From assembly GCA_015200345.1 (NCBI GenBank), contig CP054187.1, positions 1,472,470 to 1,536,469 of the forward strand: DNA of 64,000 nt, written 5' to 3'. This DNA is from Planctomycetia bacterium. Its GTDB lineage: Bacteria > Planctomycetota > Phycisphaerae > UBA1845 > UTPLA1. Positions 7,559 through 16,513 of the stretch are shown piece by piece. The position numbers were made by a program, and so were the translations under genes. Numbering within the stretch: position 1 is the stretch's first letter; each line of letters begins with the position of its first letter. The notes under the pieces are model-generated. The model was given only the letters and a program-made list of their open reading frames with translations. It was not told the DNA's origin and searched no databases.

Positions 7559-8572
7559 ATGAGATCCGCCGACCCCGGTGCCCAGGCGACCGACGCCGAA
7601 TCCCGATCGCCTGGTGCGCCCTCGCCATCTGATGCACCGCTCTCGGACCCGGAAGGTACGTCGGACCCGGCGGACATCCGGCGACAACTGGCCGCGACCG
7701 CGAAGGACATCGACGACGCCATCGGGCTTTTTTTTGACAAATATATTAATCGCCCGCCCGACGGCGGGCCGGACCAATCGGCCACGCTTGCCAAAGCCAT
7801 GCGTTACAGCCTCGACGCCGGCGGCAAGCGCCTGCGCCCCGCACTGGTGCTCTGGAGTTGCGAAGCGTGTGGCGGCCAATCCGCCGTCGCCATGCCGGCG
7901 GCCGTCGCCATCGAATTCGTTCATACGTTCAGCCTGATTCACGACGACCTGCCGGCGCTGGACAACGACGATCTGCGGCGCGGGCGGCCAACGAATCATC
8001 GCGTCTTTGGCGAGGCCGCGGCGATCCTGGCGGGGGATGGCCTGCTCGCGCTGGCCTTTGAAACGATCGCGCGCGGCGTGAGCGATGCACGAATCGCAGC
8101 GGAGCAGATCGCCGAACTGGCCGGGGCGACCGGCGCAGCCGGCATGATCGGCGGCGAGGCGCTCGACCTGGAAGGCGAGCGGCAGCCCCCGAGTGAGCCG
8201 CTTTCGACTACAATCTCCCGAATGAAGACCGCGCGGCTGATCGAGTCGGCGTGCCGACTCGGAGCCATCGCCGCACGTGCATCATCGGCGCAGCGCGATG
8301 CATTGGGTCGCTACGGTCAAGCGCTGGGCATGGCGTTCCAGATCGCGGACGATTTACTGGACGCATCGGGCGACGGCGAGCGGTTGGGCAAGCGCGTGCA
8401 GAAAGATGCCGACGCGGGCAAACAAACGCTCGTGCGGGCCGTAGGGATGGAGGCGGCGCGCGAAGCGGCCCGGCGGTTCGCCGGGGAAGCGTCGGCGGCG
8501 GCGGCGGAACTGGGAGCCGGCGGCGTTCGGCTGGCCGCGCTGGCTGATTATGTAATCTGTCGCGATTCGTAG
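7559..8572 (+). CDS. ispA: Polyprenyl (farnesyl/geranylgeranyl) diphosphate synthase
   Basis: This 337-residue trans-isoprenyl diphosphate synthase has the first Asp-rich motif DDLPALD at about 129-135 and the second QIADDLLD near 265. It also has GGKRLRP (substrate binding) and GDGLLALAFE. It condenses isopentenyl diphosphate with allylic diphosphates to make C15-C20 chains. The residues before the first Asp motif and chain-length determinants do not let me separate FPP from GGPP synthase. The first 45 residues are a Pro/Ser/Asp-rich extension absent from E. coli IspA. dxs, which makes the first MEP-pathway intermediate, starts 36 bp downstream. The start rests on the adjacent promoter; the N-terminal extension is not conserved enough to confirm it. 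Confidence 0.9.
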   Translation: MRSADPGAQATDAESRSPGAPSPSDAPLSDPEGTSDPADIRRQLAATAKDIDDAIGLFFDKYINRPPDGGPDQSATLAKAMRYSLDAGGKRLRPALVLWSCEACGGQSAVAMPAAVAIEFVHTFSLIHDDLPALDNDDLRRGRPTNHRVFGEAAAILAGDGLLALAFETIARGVSDARIAAEQIAELAGATGAAGMIGGEALDLEGERQPPSEPLSTTISRMKTARLIESACRLGAIAARASSAQRDALGRYGQALGMAFQIADDLLDASGDGERLGKRVQKDADAGKQTLVRAVGMEAAREAARRFAGEASAAAAELGAGGVRLAALADYVICRDS

Positions 8573-8608
8573 GGAGGCGGATCGCGCCCGTGGAGACTCA
8601 AGGAACGA

Positions 8609-10552
8609 ATGGACCGAATCCTGTCGAATCTGCATGACCCGGCGTTGCTGCGCGACCTGAATCCGGCGCAACTCACCCAGTTGGCGGGCGAAATCCGCGA
8701 ACGCATCATCGAAGTCGTCGGGCGAAACGGCGGCCACCTCGCCAGCAACCTCGGCGTCGTGGAACTCACCATCGCCCTGCACCGCGTCTTTGATTTCCGA
8801 AGCGATCGGCTGCTCTGGGATGTCGGCCATCAGGCGTATGTCCACAAGCTTCTCACCGGTCGCAACGAGCGCTTTGACACGCTTCGCAAGGCCGGCGGCA
8901 TCAGCGGTTTTCCCAACATCGAAGAAAGCGAGTATGACCTGTTCAACGTCGGGCATGCCGGCACAGCCATTCCGACGGCGGTCGGCATGGCCCGCGGGTC
9001 GGCCGCGTTGCAGGATGGTCGCCGCGTGGTGGCGCTGGTCGGCGATGCGAGCATCTTCAACGGCGTGGCGTTCGAGGGGTTGAACCAGGCGGGCACGTTG
9101 CGCCGTCAACTGCTCGTGATTCTCAACGACAACTCGATGGGGATCGCCCCGACGCAGGGCGGCATGGCGGAATACCTCGCGAAGTTCCGCACGAGCACGA
9201 TCTACGAAGAATTGAAGAAAAAGGTCAAGCGTTACCTGCCCAACGTGCCGCTCGTAGGCAAAGCCGCCTTTGACGCACTGGATCATCTGAAGGAAGGCCT
9301 CAAGGCGACGATCTCGCCGCACCAGATTTTCGAGCAGCTCGGCTTCCTGTACGTCGGCCCGACCGACGGGCACGACCTGCCGCACCTGATTGAATTGCTC
9401 GAAGGCCTGAAAGACGTTGACCATCCCGTGCTGCTGCACGTTCACACGCAGAAAGGCCGCGGGGCCGAGTGGGCCTGCGCCGATCCGACGACGTTCCACA
9501 GCCCCAAGCCGTTCAAGGTCGAGGGCTGCCGCGTGGAGATCCAATCGGGCGGGCGCAGCTACACCGCGGCCTTCGCCGACGCGCTGATCAACGTCGCGCG
9601 CGATGACCGCCGCGTGTTCGCGTTCACAGCCGCCATGCCCGACGGCACCGGCACGGCGAAGTTTCAGAAGGTGTTCCCCGAGCGCTATCTTGATGTGGGG
9701 ATCGCCGAGAGCGCAACGGTCGATATCGCCGCCGGCATGTGCAAGGCGGGCATGCGTCCGGTTGTCGCGATCTACTCGACGTTTCTCCAGCGCGCGTTTG
9801 ACCAGGTGTTTCAAGAAGTCGCGCTCCAACGATTGCCCGTCATCTTCTGCCTCGATCGCGCCGGACTCGTCGGCGGCGACGGCCCGGTGCATCACGGTTT
9901 CGCTGACATTGCGTACCTGCGCGTGATGCCGGGGTTCGTGCTGATGGCGCCGGGCGACGGCGACGAGATCGAAGCAGCGCTGCGCTTGGCGCTCACGCTC
10001 GACAAGCCCTGCGCAATTCGCTACCCGCGCGACAGCGTGCCGCAGGGTCTGTACGCCCCGAGCGCGACGCCGCCTTTTGAACTGGGGCAATCGGTCGCGC
10101 TCCGCACCGGTGTCGACGGGACGATCCTCGCCTATGGCGGACCGTGCCGGGCGGCTTTGGAGGCGGCCGAACTGCTCGCGGCGGACGGCGTGAATTTCCA
10201 GGTGGTCAATGCACGGTTCGCCAAACCGGTGGACCGCGACATGATCGCGCAGGCGATCGCACGCGGCGGTCCCGTGCTGACCGTGGAGGATCATTCCATC
10301 GCCGGCGGGTTCGGGTCGGCTGTTCTCGAAACTGCCGTGGACATGAGGCTGAACACGACGAACATCGTGATGCTCGGCATTCCCGAGAATCGCTTCATCG
10401 CGCACGGCCCGCGCGCCGGACAACTGGCCGAGGTTGGGATCGACGCCGCGGGCATTGCGGCGGCTGCCCGGCGCGCCTTGCCCGTTCCGCGCGAGCGCGC
10501 GGTCTCACCGATCGAACCACGCGCCGCCGCGCCGGTCGTCGTCACGCCCTAG
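8609..10552 (+). CDS. dxs: 1-deoxy-D-xylulose-5-phosphate synthase, divergent form
   Basis: This 647-residue thiamine-diphosphate enzyme condenses pyruvate and glyceraldehyde 3-phosphate in the MEP pathway. The order of motifs matches Dxs: NGGHLASNLGVVELTIALH, LLWDVGHQAYVHKLLTGR (catalytic His), the diphosphate site, YVGPTDGHDL, the second domain with DVGIAESATVD (catalytic Glu), YSTFLQRAFDQV, DRAGLVGGDGPVHHG, and the C-terminal transketolase domain with VEDHSIAGGFG. Two usually strict stretches differ: GHSSTS is GHAGTA, and the cofactor motif GDGxxTGGMA(Y/F)E reads GDASIFNGVAFE. The metal-binding Asp and later Asn (NDNSMG) are kept. It is probably functional, of a divergent subfamily. It ends 9 bp from the end of rpoN. 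Confidence 0.92.
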   Translation: MDRILSNLHDPALLRDLNPAQLTQLAGEIRERIIEVVGRNGGHLASNLGVVELTIALHRVFDFRSDRLLWDVGHQAYVHKLLTGRNERFDTLRKAGGISGFPNIEESEYDLFNVGHAGTAIPTAVGMARGSAALQDGRRVVALVGDASIFNGVAFEGLNQAGTLRRQLLVILNDNSMGIAPTQGGMAEYLAKFRTSTIYEELKKKVKRYLPNVPLVGKAAFDALDHLKEGLKATISPHQIFEQLGFLYVGPTDGHDLPHLIELLEGLKDVDHPVLLHVHTQKGRGAEWACADPTTFHSPKPFKVEGCRVEIQSGGRSYTAAFADALINVARDDRRVFAFTAAMPDGTGTAKFQKVFPERYLDVGIAESATVDIAAGMCKAGMRPVVAIYSTFLQRAFDQVFQEVALQRLPVIFCLDRAGLVGGDGPVHHGFADIAYLRVMPGFVLMAPGDGDEIEAALRLALTLDKPCAIRYPRDSVPQGLYAPSATPPFELGQSVALRTGVDGTILAYGGPCRAALEAAELLAADGVNFQVVNARFAKPVDRDMIAQAIARGGPVLTVEDHSIAGGFGSAVLETAVDMRLNTTNIVMLGIPENRFIAHGPRAGQLAEVGIDAAGIAAAARRALPVPRERAVSPIEPRAAAPVVVTP

Positions 10553-10561
10553 CGATGTCGT

Positions 10562-12115
10562 TCAGTATTCCCGCCGCTCGCGAACCGACGGAATGTTGAG
10601 CTGCGCGCGGTACTTGGCCACGGTGCGCCGGGCGATCGGCGTGCCGCCGGATTCGGTGAGAAGCTTGACGATTTCATCATCGGACAGAGGGTTCTTCTTG
10701 TCCTCCTTGTCGATGATTTCCTTCACTTTGGCCTTGATGCTGTTCCAACTGACGGCTTCACCGCTGCCGTCGGTCGTGCCGCCGGTGAAAAACATGCGCA
10801 GCGGAAAGATGCCGCGGGGCGTCTGGATGTACTTCCCGTCCACCGTGCGGCTGATCGTCGACGCGTCGCAATTCAACTCTTCGGCGAGATCACGCATGCG
10901 CAGGACTTTCAGAAACTGCGGACCGAAATCGAAAAACTCTCGCTGTCGATCGAGGATGATCTTCGCGATCTCCAGCAGCCGCTGCCGGCGAAAGGCGATG
11001 GCGTCAATGATGGTGGTGGCCGCTTCCATGCGCCGGCGAATGAACTCGCGGGCTTCCTTGTCGGTCTCGCGGTCCTGAAGCATCTCGCGGTAGTGCGGGC
11101 TGATGCGCAAGCGCGGGGTATTGCCCCGCGCGAGGCGAACGTCGTACCCGTCGCCCTCTTCAGCGTGATCAACGATGATGTCCGGCGTGATCCCCTGCAC
11201 GTCGCCCGGACGCACCAGATGGCCGGGATGGTGATTCAGCCGGCCGATGACCCGCAGGGCTTCCTTGATTTCTTCGATGCTGCGCCCGGTCGCCTTCGCC
11301 ACGGCGGGAAAATTGTTCTTCGCCAACTCCACCAGATACTTGCGCACGATCTCTTCGCAGAGCGGATCGACGTTTTCCTGACCGGCGAGCTGAATCAGCA
11401 GGCACTCGGTGAGATCGCGCGCGCCGACCCCCGCCGGCTCCAGCGTCTGAACGAGCGTCAGCGCTTGTTCCAGCACCGCCACGTCGATCGGCGGCTGCAC
11501 GCTCGCGCCGATCTCCTCCAGCAGCCGCCGCGCTTCCTCGGGCGTGCGCTGGATGATGAGCGGCGTGGTCTCCAGTTGGTCGTCGCCGTTGCCGCCCTTC
11601 GTGTGATGCTCCGCCTCGCTGCGCAGATAACCGTCGTCATCCATCCAGTCGATCAACACCTGCCCAGGCCGCCGCAGCGATTCGGGCATTTCCATGAGCG
11701 ACCACTGGCGCGACAATTGATCGCGCAAAGCCTCCTCGCGCGAAGCCGTATTGGCCATCGCGTCCAGCTTTGCGTCGCGCTCGCCGCTGGCGGCCGAGCT
11801 GCCGGCGCGCCCGAATGGCAGATCACCCGGGTCCAGCTCCAGCTCGCGCGTCATCCGATCCAGACGCTCGAAGCTTTCGGCCTCTGCGAGATTGGTTTCC
11901 GTCGCGGGCAAGTCTTCCTTGGGGGGGCCGGCCTCTTCCTTGCCTTCCGGTTCCAGCAGCTCCAGGACCGGATTGGACTCCAGCTCTTCGCGCACCCGCG
12001 CTTCCAGCGCCATCAGCGGCAGCGTGAGAATCTCCATCGACTGGATCAGTTGCGGCGTGAGCCGCTGCTCCAGCCGCATCTGCTGCGACGGCATCATGGA
12101 CATGTACTGGGACAC
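10562..12115 (-). CDS. rpoN: RNA polymerase sigma-54 factor
   Basis: This 517-residue protein has all three regions of sigma-54: the Gln/Leu-rich N-terminus (MRLEQRLTPQLIQSMEILTLPLMALEARVREEL), an acidic linker, the core-binding region (QTLEPAGVGARDLTECLLIQL), the HTH (MRDLAEELNCDASTISRTVDGKYIQTPRGIFPLRMFF) and the RpoN box ARRTVAKYR at about 495-503, which reads the -24 element. Sigma-54 needs an AAA+ activator; none is encoded in this window. The start is GTG, with GAGAGG 12 nt upstream. A TATAAT box lies on the same strand near 12220-12225. A consensus sigma-54 promoter lies just upstream, pointing the other way. Confidence 0.96.
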   Translation of the reverse strand: MSQYMSMMPSQQMRLEQRLTPQLIQSMEILTLPLMALEARVREELESNPVLELLEPEGKEEAGPPKEDLPATETNLAEAESFERLDRMTRELELDPGDLPFGRAGSSAASGERDAKLDAMANTASREEALRDQLSRQWSLMEMPESLRRPGQVLIDWMDDDGYLRSEAEHHTKGGNGDDQLETTPLIIQRTPEEARRLLEEIGASVQPPIDVAVLEQALTLVQTLEPAGVGARDLTECLLIQLAGQENVDPLCEEIVRKYLVELAKNNFPAVAKATGRSIEEIKEALRVIGRLNHHPGHLVRPGDVQGITPDIIVDHAEEGDGYDVRLARGNTPRLRISPHYREMLQDRETDKEAREFIRRRMEAATTIIDAIAFRRQRLLEIAKIILDRQREFFDFGPQFLKVLRMRDLAEELNCDASTISRTVDGKYIQTPRGIFPLRMFFTGGTTDGSGEAVSWNSIKAKVKEIIDKEDKKNPLSDDEIVKLLTESGGTPIARRTVAKYRAQLNIPSVRERREY

Positions 12116-12263
12116 GTGGGGTGCTAACCTCTCCTCGGCTTCGTCGGCGAATCGGGCCGGGCAAGAGCCAAAGACCGCCCGATCTGGTTTTCGGCCGTTG
12201 GCCTGCCCGACTCCATGTGATTATACATTACGTTTTTGACGCCGCAGCCTCTTTCTTCGGGAA

Positions 12264-12280
12264 TTGGCACGGCAGTTGCT
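12264..12280 (+). promoter_or_regulatory. Consensus sigma-54 (-24/-12) promoter
   Basis: TTGGCACGGCAGTTGCT matches the sigma-54 consensus YTGGCACGRNNNTTGCW at every defined position. GG and GC are separated by 10 nt as required. It reads toward the DinB-like gene, whose start lies about 100 nt beyond the predicted transcription start. An imperfect inverted repeat (12158-12173 and 12197-12209, CGGGCA...GCCAA and its complement) lies 55-105 bp upstream, where an activator could bind. Confidence 0.75.
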
Positions 12281-12394
12281 TGGCGGCCAGTATCGGCCGC
12301 TTCGGGCAGCTTTAACCCGAGCGAAATTCTCATGCAGCGGGAACGATTCAATCCCGAAAGGCAATTCGTCCCGACAACCCAAAGGAACAAACTC

Positions 12395-12889
12395 GTGTCA
12401 AGAACGGAATCTCGGGCCCCCGTCCCGCTGCTGCTCGAATTGGTCGCCGAAGTATTTAACGGAAAGAGCTGGCACGGCCCGAGCCTGCGTTCCACCGTCC
12501 GGCGCGTGTCGGCCGCGCAAGCAGGCTGGCGACCTGGGCGGGGCCGAAAGTGCATCGCCGAGATCGTGCTTCACGCCGCGTACTGGAAATACGCCGCGCG
12601 GCGGCGACTGCGTGGTGAACCGCGCGGGAGCTTCGCGCTGAAAGGCAGCAACTGGTTTACCGTGCCCGCCAAGCTGGGCGACGCGCAGTGGAAGGAGTAT
12701 CTGAAACTCCTCGACGCCGAGCACGCGCAGTTGTTGGATGCGATTGCGGAACTGACGCCGGCCGACTTGCTAATCGTCCCCACCGGCAGCCGGGTGAACA
12801 ACGCGAAGCTCGTGCGCGGCATCGCCAGCCACGACGTGTATCACGCCGGGCAGATTCAGACGATCAAGCGATTGTGCCCCATCCAGTAG
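12395..12889 (+). CDS. DinB-superfamily protein
   Basis: The protein (164 aa from the GTG) has the DinB/YfiT four-helix pattern: an early LLLELVAEVFNG helix, a His in IAEIVLHAAYWKYA, and the C-terminal HDVYHAGQIQTIKR, which gives the three His positions that bind a divalent metal in this family. Members include thiol-transferases that use mycothiol or bacillithiol; the substrate here is unknown. GTG at 12395 is preferred because AAAGGA lies 8 nt upstream. An ATG at 12332 would add 21 residues of no recognised homology. It is the only gene downstream of the sigma-54 promoter before the next minus-strand gene, so it may be sigma-54 dependent. Confidence 0.75.
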   Translation: MSRTESRAPVPLLLELVAEVFNGKSWHGPSLRSTVRRVSAAQAGWRPGRGRKCIAEIVLHAAYWKYAARRRLRGEPRGSFALKGSNWFTVPAKLGDAQWKEYLKLLDAEHAQLLDAIAELTPADLLIVPTGSRVNNAKLVRGIASHDVYHAGQIQTIKRLCPIQ

Positions 12890-12931
12890 CCGAGCGATCT
12901 CACGTTTCCGATTCGCCCGATGACGCGGCCA

Positions 12932-14080
12932 TCATCGCCGCGCGACGGACTCATACATCGAAACGTATCGCGGGATCAACCCCCGCCAGTCGTAGCGCTC
13001 CGCCGCCAGCGCCCGGCCGCGCTGCCCCATCGCCCGCCGCGCTGCGTCATCGAGCGTGACCAGTTCCTTCAGTGCCGCCGCGATGGCGCGACGCTGCGGC
13101 GCGACAATCCGGCCCGCATCGGCCTGTTTCACTTCCGGCATGTTGCAGGCGTCGGAAATCACCACGGGCAGGCCCGCCGCCAGCGCCTCGAGGATCGACA
13201 TGCTCAACCCTTCGCTCAAGCTGGGCTGAAGCAGAATGCTGGCCCGGCCCAGCGCCGCGCGGACTTCGTCGCGCGACAGGTGCCCCGTAAAGGTCACGCG
13301 CGACTCCAAGCCTTTTCGCCGAATCGCCGATTCCAGCATGCGCTGAAGGCCGAACTCGTCCGGCCCGGCGATCACGAGATGCCAGTCCTTGCCCGCCGCC
13401 AGAATATCGAAACATGCCTGCATGCCGGGCACGATGCCCTTCTGAATCGCGACGCGCCCCAGCATCAGCACCCACTTGCACGGCGCCGCGCTGGGAAATC
13501 GCGAATGCATCGCATCGGGCGAAGGAAGCGTCGCATACTCCGCCGTATGAAGACCGTTCGGGACCGTCGTCACGCGCGAATTGAATCCCAGCGCGCGAAT
13601 CGCCTCCGCCTCGCCGTCGGCCAGTGCATGCAGCATCGCCGCGCCGCGAAGATTGCGATGCTCAAACATCCAGCCGGCCAGCAGCTTCTTCCACCGGCTG
13701 CGTTTCCACGCCCACGGCATCATCATGCTGTGCGGCGTCATGATGTACGGTCGACCGGTCTTTCGCGCGGCGCGACCAGCGGCCTGATTCTGACCGGTCC
13801 ACAAGCCGTGCAGGTGAACCACCTCGCAGTCGTTCACGAGTCGGGCGATCTCACGATTGAACTGCGCGGAGCGGCCCAGGCGCGAATCGCCGGCATCGGA
13901 GAACGCGACCACTTCGACGCCGCCCACGTCCGGCGGCGTGCCGAATCGCCCCCCCGCCAGCGTCGCAATCCGACAGGAATGACCAGCCGCGACAAGACCC
14001 GACGCCAACTCCGGTACAACGCGCGCGATCCCACCCCAGGCCGGGTCCAGCGATTGAATGACGTGCAGAATCCGAAGCAT
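12932..14080 (-). CDS. Glycosyltransferase family 4
   Basis: This 382-residue GT-B enzyme has the N-terminal GGIARVVPELASGL loop, HLHGLW, and YIMTPHSMMMPWAW in the acceptor domain. Its donor domain has LMLGRVAIQKGI, LVIAGPDEFG, FTGHLSRDEVRAALGRASILLQPSLSEGLSMSILEALAAGLPVVISDACNMPEV (the EGL...E-A-x7-E motif). It is probably cytoplasmic, acting in surface polysaccharide synthesis. No other polysaccharide gene is adjacent, so the acceptor is unknown. The ATG start is followed immediately by the first beta strand (LRILHVIQSL). It is transcribed convergently to the DinB-like gene. Confidence 0.9.
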   Translation of the reverse strand: MLRILHVIQSLDPAWGGIARVVPELASGLVAAGHSCRIATLAGGRFGTPPDVGGVEVVAFSDAGDSRLGRSAQFNREIARLVNDCEVVHLHGLWTGQNQAAGRAARKTGRPYIMTPHSMMMPWAWKRSRWKKLLAGWMFEHRNLRGAAMLHALADGEAEAIRALGFNSRVTTVPNGLHTAEYATLPSPDAMHSRFPSAAPCKWVLMLGRVAIQKGIVPGMQACFDILAAGKDWHLVIAGPDEFGLQRMLESAIRRKGLESRVTFTGHLSRDEVRAALGRASILLQPSLSEGLSMSILEALAAGLPVVISDACNMPEVKQADAGRIVAPQRRAIAAALKELVTLDDAARRAMGQRGRALAAERYDWRGLIPRYVSMYESVARR

Positions 14081-14188
14081 CGTGCGGGTAGCCTAATCTG
14101 CTTCATTCAGGACGCAACGATCCTTTCAATTGAACCCGACCCATCAACCTCTAGGCCCGCCCCGCTCGCAGGTTAAACAAGCCCCGAC

Positions 14189-14216
14189 TTGTACCGGAAC
14201 GCCTTGCGGTTAGAAT
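14189..14216 (+). promoter_or_regulatory. Promoter of guaB
   Basis: TTGTAC and TAGAAT are separated by 16 nt. The predicted start lies about 15 nt before the ATG, leaving an AAAGGG ribosome-binding site in the leader. I see no purine riboswitch in the leader. Confidence 0.5.
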
Positions 14217-14237
14217 CCCCCAAAAGGGCAACCATCC

Positions 14238-15749
14238 ATGCACCCCGGCCCCGCAGCCTCCAAGATCATCGGCGACGGTATCACCTTCGATGACGTGCTC
14301 CTGCTCCCCGCGCGCAGCAGCGTCGTCCCGAAAGACGCCGACGTGCGCACGCATCTGACGCGCAACATCACGATCAACATCCCGCTCGTCTCCGCGCCGA
14401 TGGACACCGTCACCGAAGCCGGGCTGGCCATCGCCCTCGCGCAGGAAGGCGGCATCGGCATCATTCACAAGAACCTTCCGCCCGACGTGCAGTGCCGCGA
14501 GGTCGAAAAGGTCAAGCGCTCCGCCAATGGCGTCATCCTTGACCCGGTCACCCTGCGGCCGACCGATACGGTGGATCGCGCGGCCGAGTTGATGCGCCTG
14601 CACAACATCTCCGGCGTCCCGATCACGGACGAGTCGGGCGTTCTGGTCGGCATCGTCACGCGGCGCGACATGAAGTTTCTGCTGCACGCCGACCGGCAGG
14701 GTTCGACGGCCGGCGCGATGAAGATCGCGCAGATCATGACGAAGGACGACCTCGTGACCGCCCCGCCAGGGACCAGTCTTGACGAGGCCGATCGCATTCT
14801 TCAGCAGCACAAGGTCGAGAAGCTCCTGCTGGTTCACGCCGACCGACGGCTGGCAGGGTTGATCACAATCAAGGACATCGACAAGAATCGACAATTCCCG
14901 AACAGTTGCCGCGATGCGCGGGGGCGCCTTCGCGTCGGGGCGGCCGTCGGCGTTCACGAATACGATCGCGTGGCCGCGCTGATCGAGGCCGAGGTGGACG
15001 TGATCGCGGTCGACACGGCGCACGGCCATTCGGACAACGTGATCGAGACGGTTCGGCGGATCAAGCGCGAGCACAGCATCGACGTGATCGCCGGGAACAT
15101 CGCGACAGCCGAAGCGGCGGTTGACCTGCTCGACGCGGGGGCCGACGCGCTCAAGGTCGGCATCGGCCCGGGTTCGATCTGCACGACGCGAATCGTGTCC
15201 GGCGTGGGCGTGCCGCAGCTTTCGGCAATCATGAACGTGGTCAGCGTCGCGCAGGATCGGCATGTCCCGGTGATTGCCGACGGCGGAGTGCGGTTCAGCG
15301 GGGACATCACCAAGGCGATTGCCGCCGGGGCGCACAGCGTGATGATCGGGTCGCTGTTCGCCGGTCTGGACGAGTCACCGGGCAGCGTGGTGCTCTGGAA
15401 AGGCCGCCGGTACAAGGAATATCGCGGGATGGGGTCGCTGGGGGCGATGGTTTCGGGCAGCGCCGACCGATACAAACAAGGCGGCGAGACGCAGCGGGAC
15501 AAGCTGGTGCCCGAGGGCGTCGAGGGGCGCGTGCCCTATCGCGGCCGCCTGGCGGAGCTGACGTACCAACTGGTCGGCGGGCTTCGATCGGGCATGGGTT
15601 ACTGCGGCGCGGCGTCGATCGAGGCCCTGCGGCATGACGCACGATTCGTGCGGATCAGCGGCGCGAGCATGGTCGAGTCGCACCCGCACAACCTGGTCAT
15701 CACCGAGGAAGCGCCGAACTACGCCGTGGAACACATTGTCGAGGTTTGA
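14238..15749 (+). CDS. guaB: Inosine-5'-monophosphate dehydrogenase
   Basis: This 503-residue enzyme oxidises IMP to XMP with NAD+, the first committed step to GMP. It begins with the TIM-barrel start ([23 protein letters not shown]) and [25 protein letters not shown]. Two CBS domains are inserted at about 95-220, then the barrel resumes with the catalytic loop [13 protein letters not shown] (Cys315), the phosphate-binding [21 protein letters not shown], and the flap segment. Length and order match bacterial GuaB. The downstream lipoprotein starts one base after the stop codon and may be cotranscribed. Confidence 0.97.
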   Translation: MHPGPAASKIIGDGITFDDVLLLPARSSVVPKDADVRTHLTRNITINIPLVSAPMDTVTEAGLAIALAQEGGIGIIHKNLPPDVQCREVEKVKRSANGVILDPVTLRPTDTVDRAAELMRLHNISGVPITDESGVLVGIVTRRDMKFLLHADRQGSTAGAMKIAQIMTKDDLVTAPPGTSLDEADRILQQHKVEKLLLVHADRRLAGLITIKDIDKNRQFPNSCRDARGRLRVGAAVGVHEYDRVAALIEAEVDVIAVDTAHGHSDNVIETVRRIKREHSIDVIAGNIATAEAAVDLLDAGADALKVGIGPGSICTTRIVSGVGVPQLSAIMNVVSVAQDRHVPVIADGGVRFSGDITKAIAAGAHSVMIGSLFAGLDESPGSVVLWKGRRYKEYRGMGSLGAMVSGSADRYKQGGETQRDKLVPEGVEGRVPYRGRLAELTYQLVGGLRSGMGYCGAASIEALRHDARFVRISGASMVESHPHNLVITEEAPNYAVEHIVEV

Positions 15750-15750
15750 G

Positions 15751-16371
15751 ATGAGCATGATACGTCTGTCTGGTTATTTCGCGATCGCGGCGATGGCGCT
15801 GGCGCTCACTGGCTCCGCCGGGTGCGCGCACGTCAACAATCCGTACGAGGACTCCGGCGCGACGATCAACTCGGAGATGAAGACAACCAGCTCCGAGAGC
15901 TACGCGAGGGGCCATTCCGAGTTCGGCCGGCCCGTCCGTCGGCAGGCGCCCGAATCCGAGGTGCGGTATGAGAACGGCGCGGTCACGCATTGGCCGCTCT
16001 GGTTTGAAGATCCCTTCGAGGACAAAGGCAATCGGTTCATCCCATACGGCAACGCCGACGCCGAGCGCGACCTGCCCGACAATGAGTTCGCCTGGAACTG
16101 GGTGGATTACTTCCACATGGCCTACGGCCCAGCCCGGCTCGTCACCAACGCCGTCGGCTGGCCGGTCAGCGCCGTCGTGCAGCATCCGGGCATGTTGCTG
16201 GAGAGCAACGGGCGCATCGACCGCAATCTCCTCGGATACGATCACGACGCGACGCGCAGCGACAGCGTCACGCGCGAACCGCCGCATGTGAGCATCATCA
16301 ACAAGCAGGTGCTCGAGTCCGACGCCGAGGCGACCGACGATGCAGCCGATGCAGCGCCGTCCGCGAATTAA
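15751..16371 (+). CDS. Lipoprotein of unknown function
   Basis: This 206-residue protein starts with a signal peptide and lipobox (ALALTGSAGCAHVNNPY; Cys at about 25) and is otherwise soluble and acidic. The central segment is aromatic-rich (HWPLWFEDPFEDKGN, FAWNWVDYFHMAYGPARL) and contains NAVGWPVSAVVQHPG. I do not recognise a named family. The ATG lies directly after the guaB TGA, with GAGG 10 nt upstream, so it is translated from the guaB message or by re-initiation. It probably acts in the periplasm or outer membrane. The pairing with guaB gives no clear functional hint. Confidence 0.8.
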   Translation: MSMIRLSGYFAIAAMALALTGSAGCAHVNNPYEDSGATINSEMKTTSSESYARGHSEFGRPVRRQAPESEVRYENGAVTHWPLWFEDPFEDKGNRFIPYGNADAERDLPDNEFAWNWVDYFHMAYGPARLVTNAVGWPVSAVVQHPGMLLESNGRIDRNLLGYDHDATRSDSVTREPPHVSIINKQVLESDAEATDDAADAAPSAN

Positions 16372-16399
16372 GGCCGGGGCGTCGTCGAAACAGCGTCGT

Positions 16400-16428
16400 T
16401 TGGCCGACGACGACGCGTTTGGTATCAT
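16400..16428 (+). promoter_or_regulatory. Promoter of the cysteine-rich lipoprotein gene
   Basis: TTGGCC and TATCAT are separated by 17 nt, about 80 nt before the ATG. A GCGTCGTCG/CGACGACGC inverted repeat overlaps the -35 region. Confidence 0.45.
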
Positions 16429-16513
16429 GTTCCTGAAGTGGAACCGCTTCGACAGGCGTACGCCGAGGTTGCGTGTGCCGGTTTGCCTCTTGGTAGAAAA
16501 AGGAAGGAACCCC

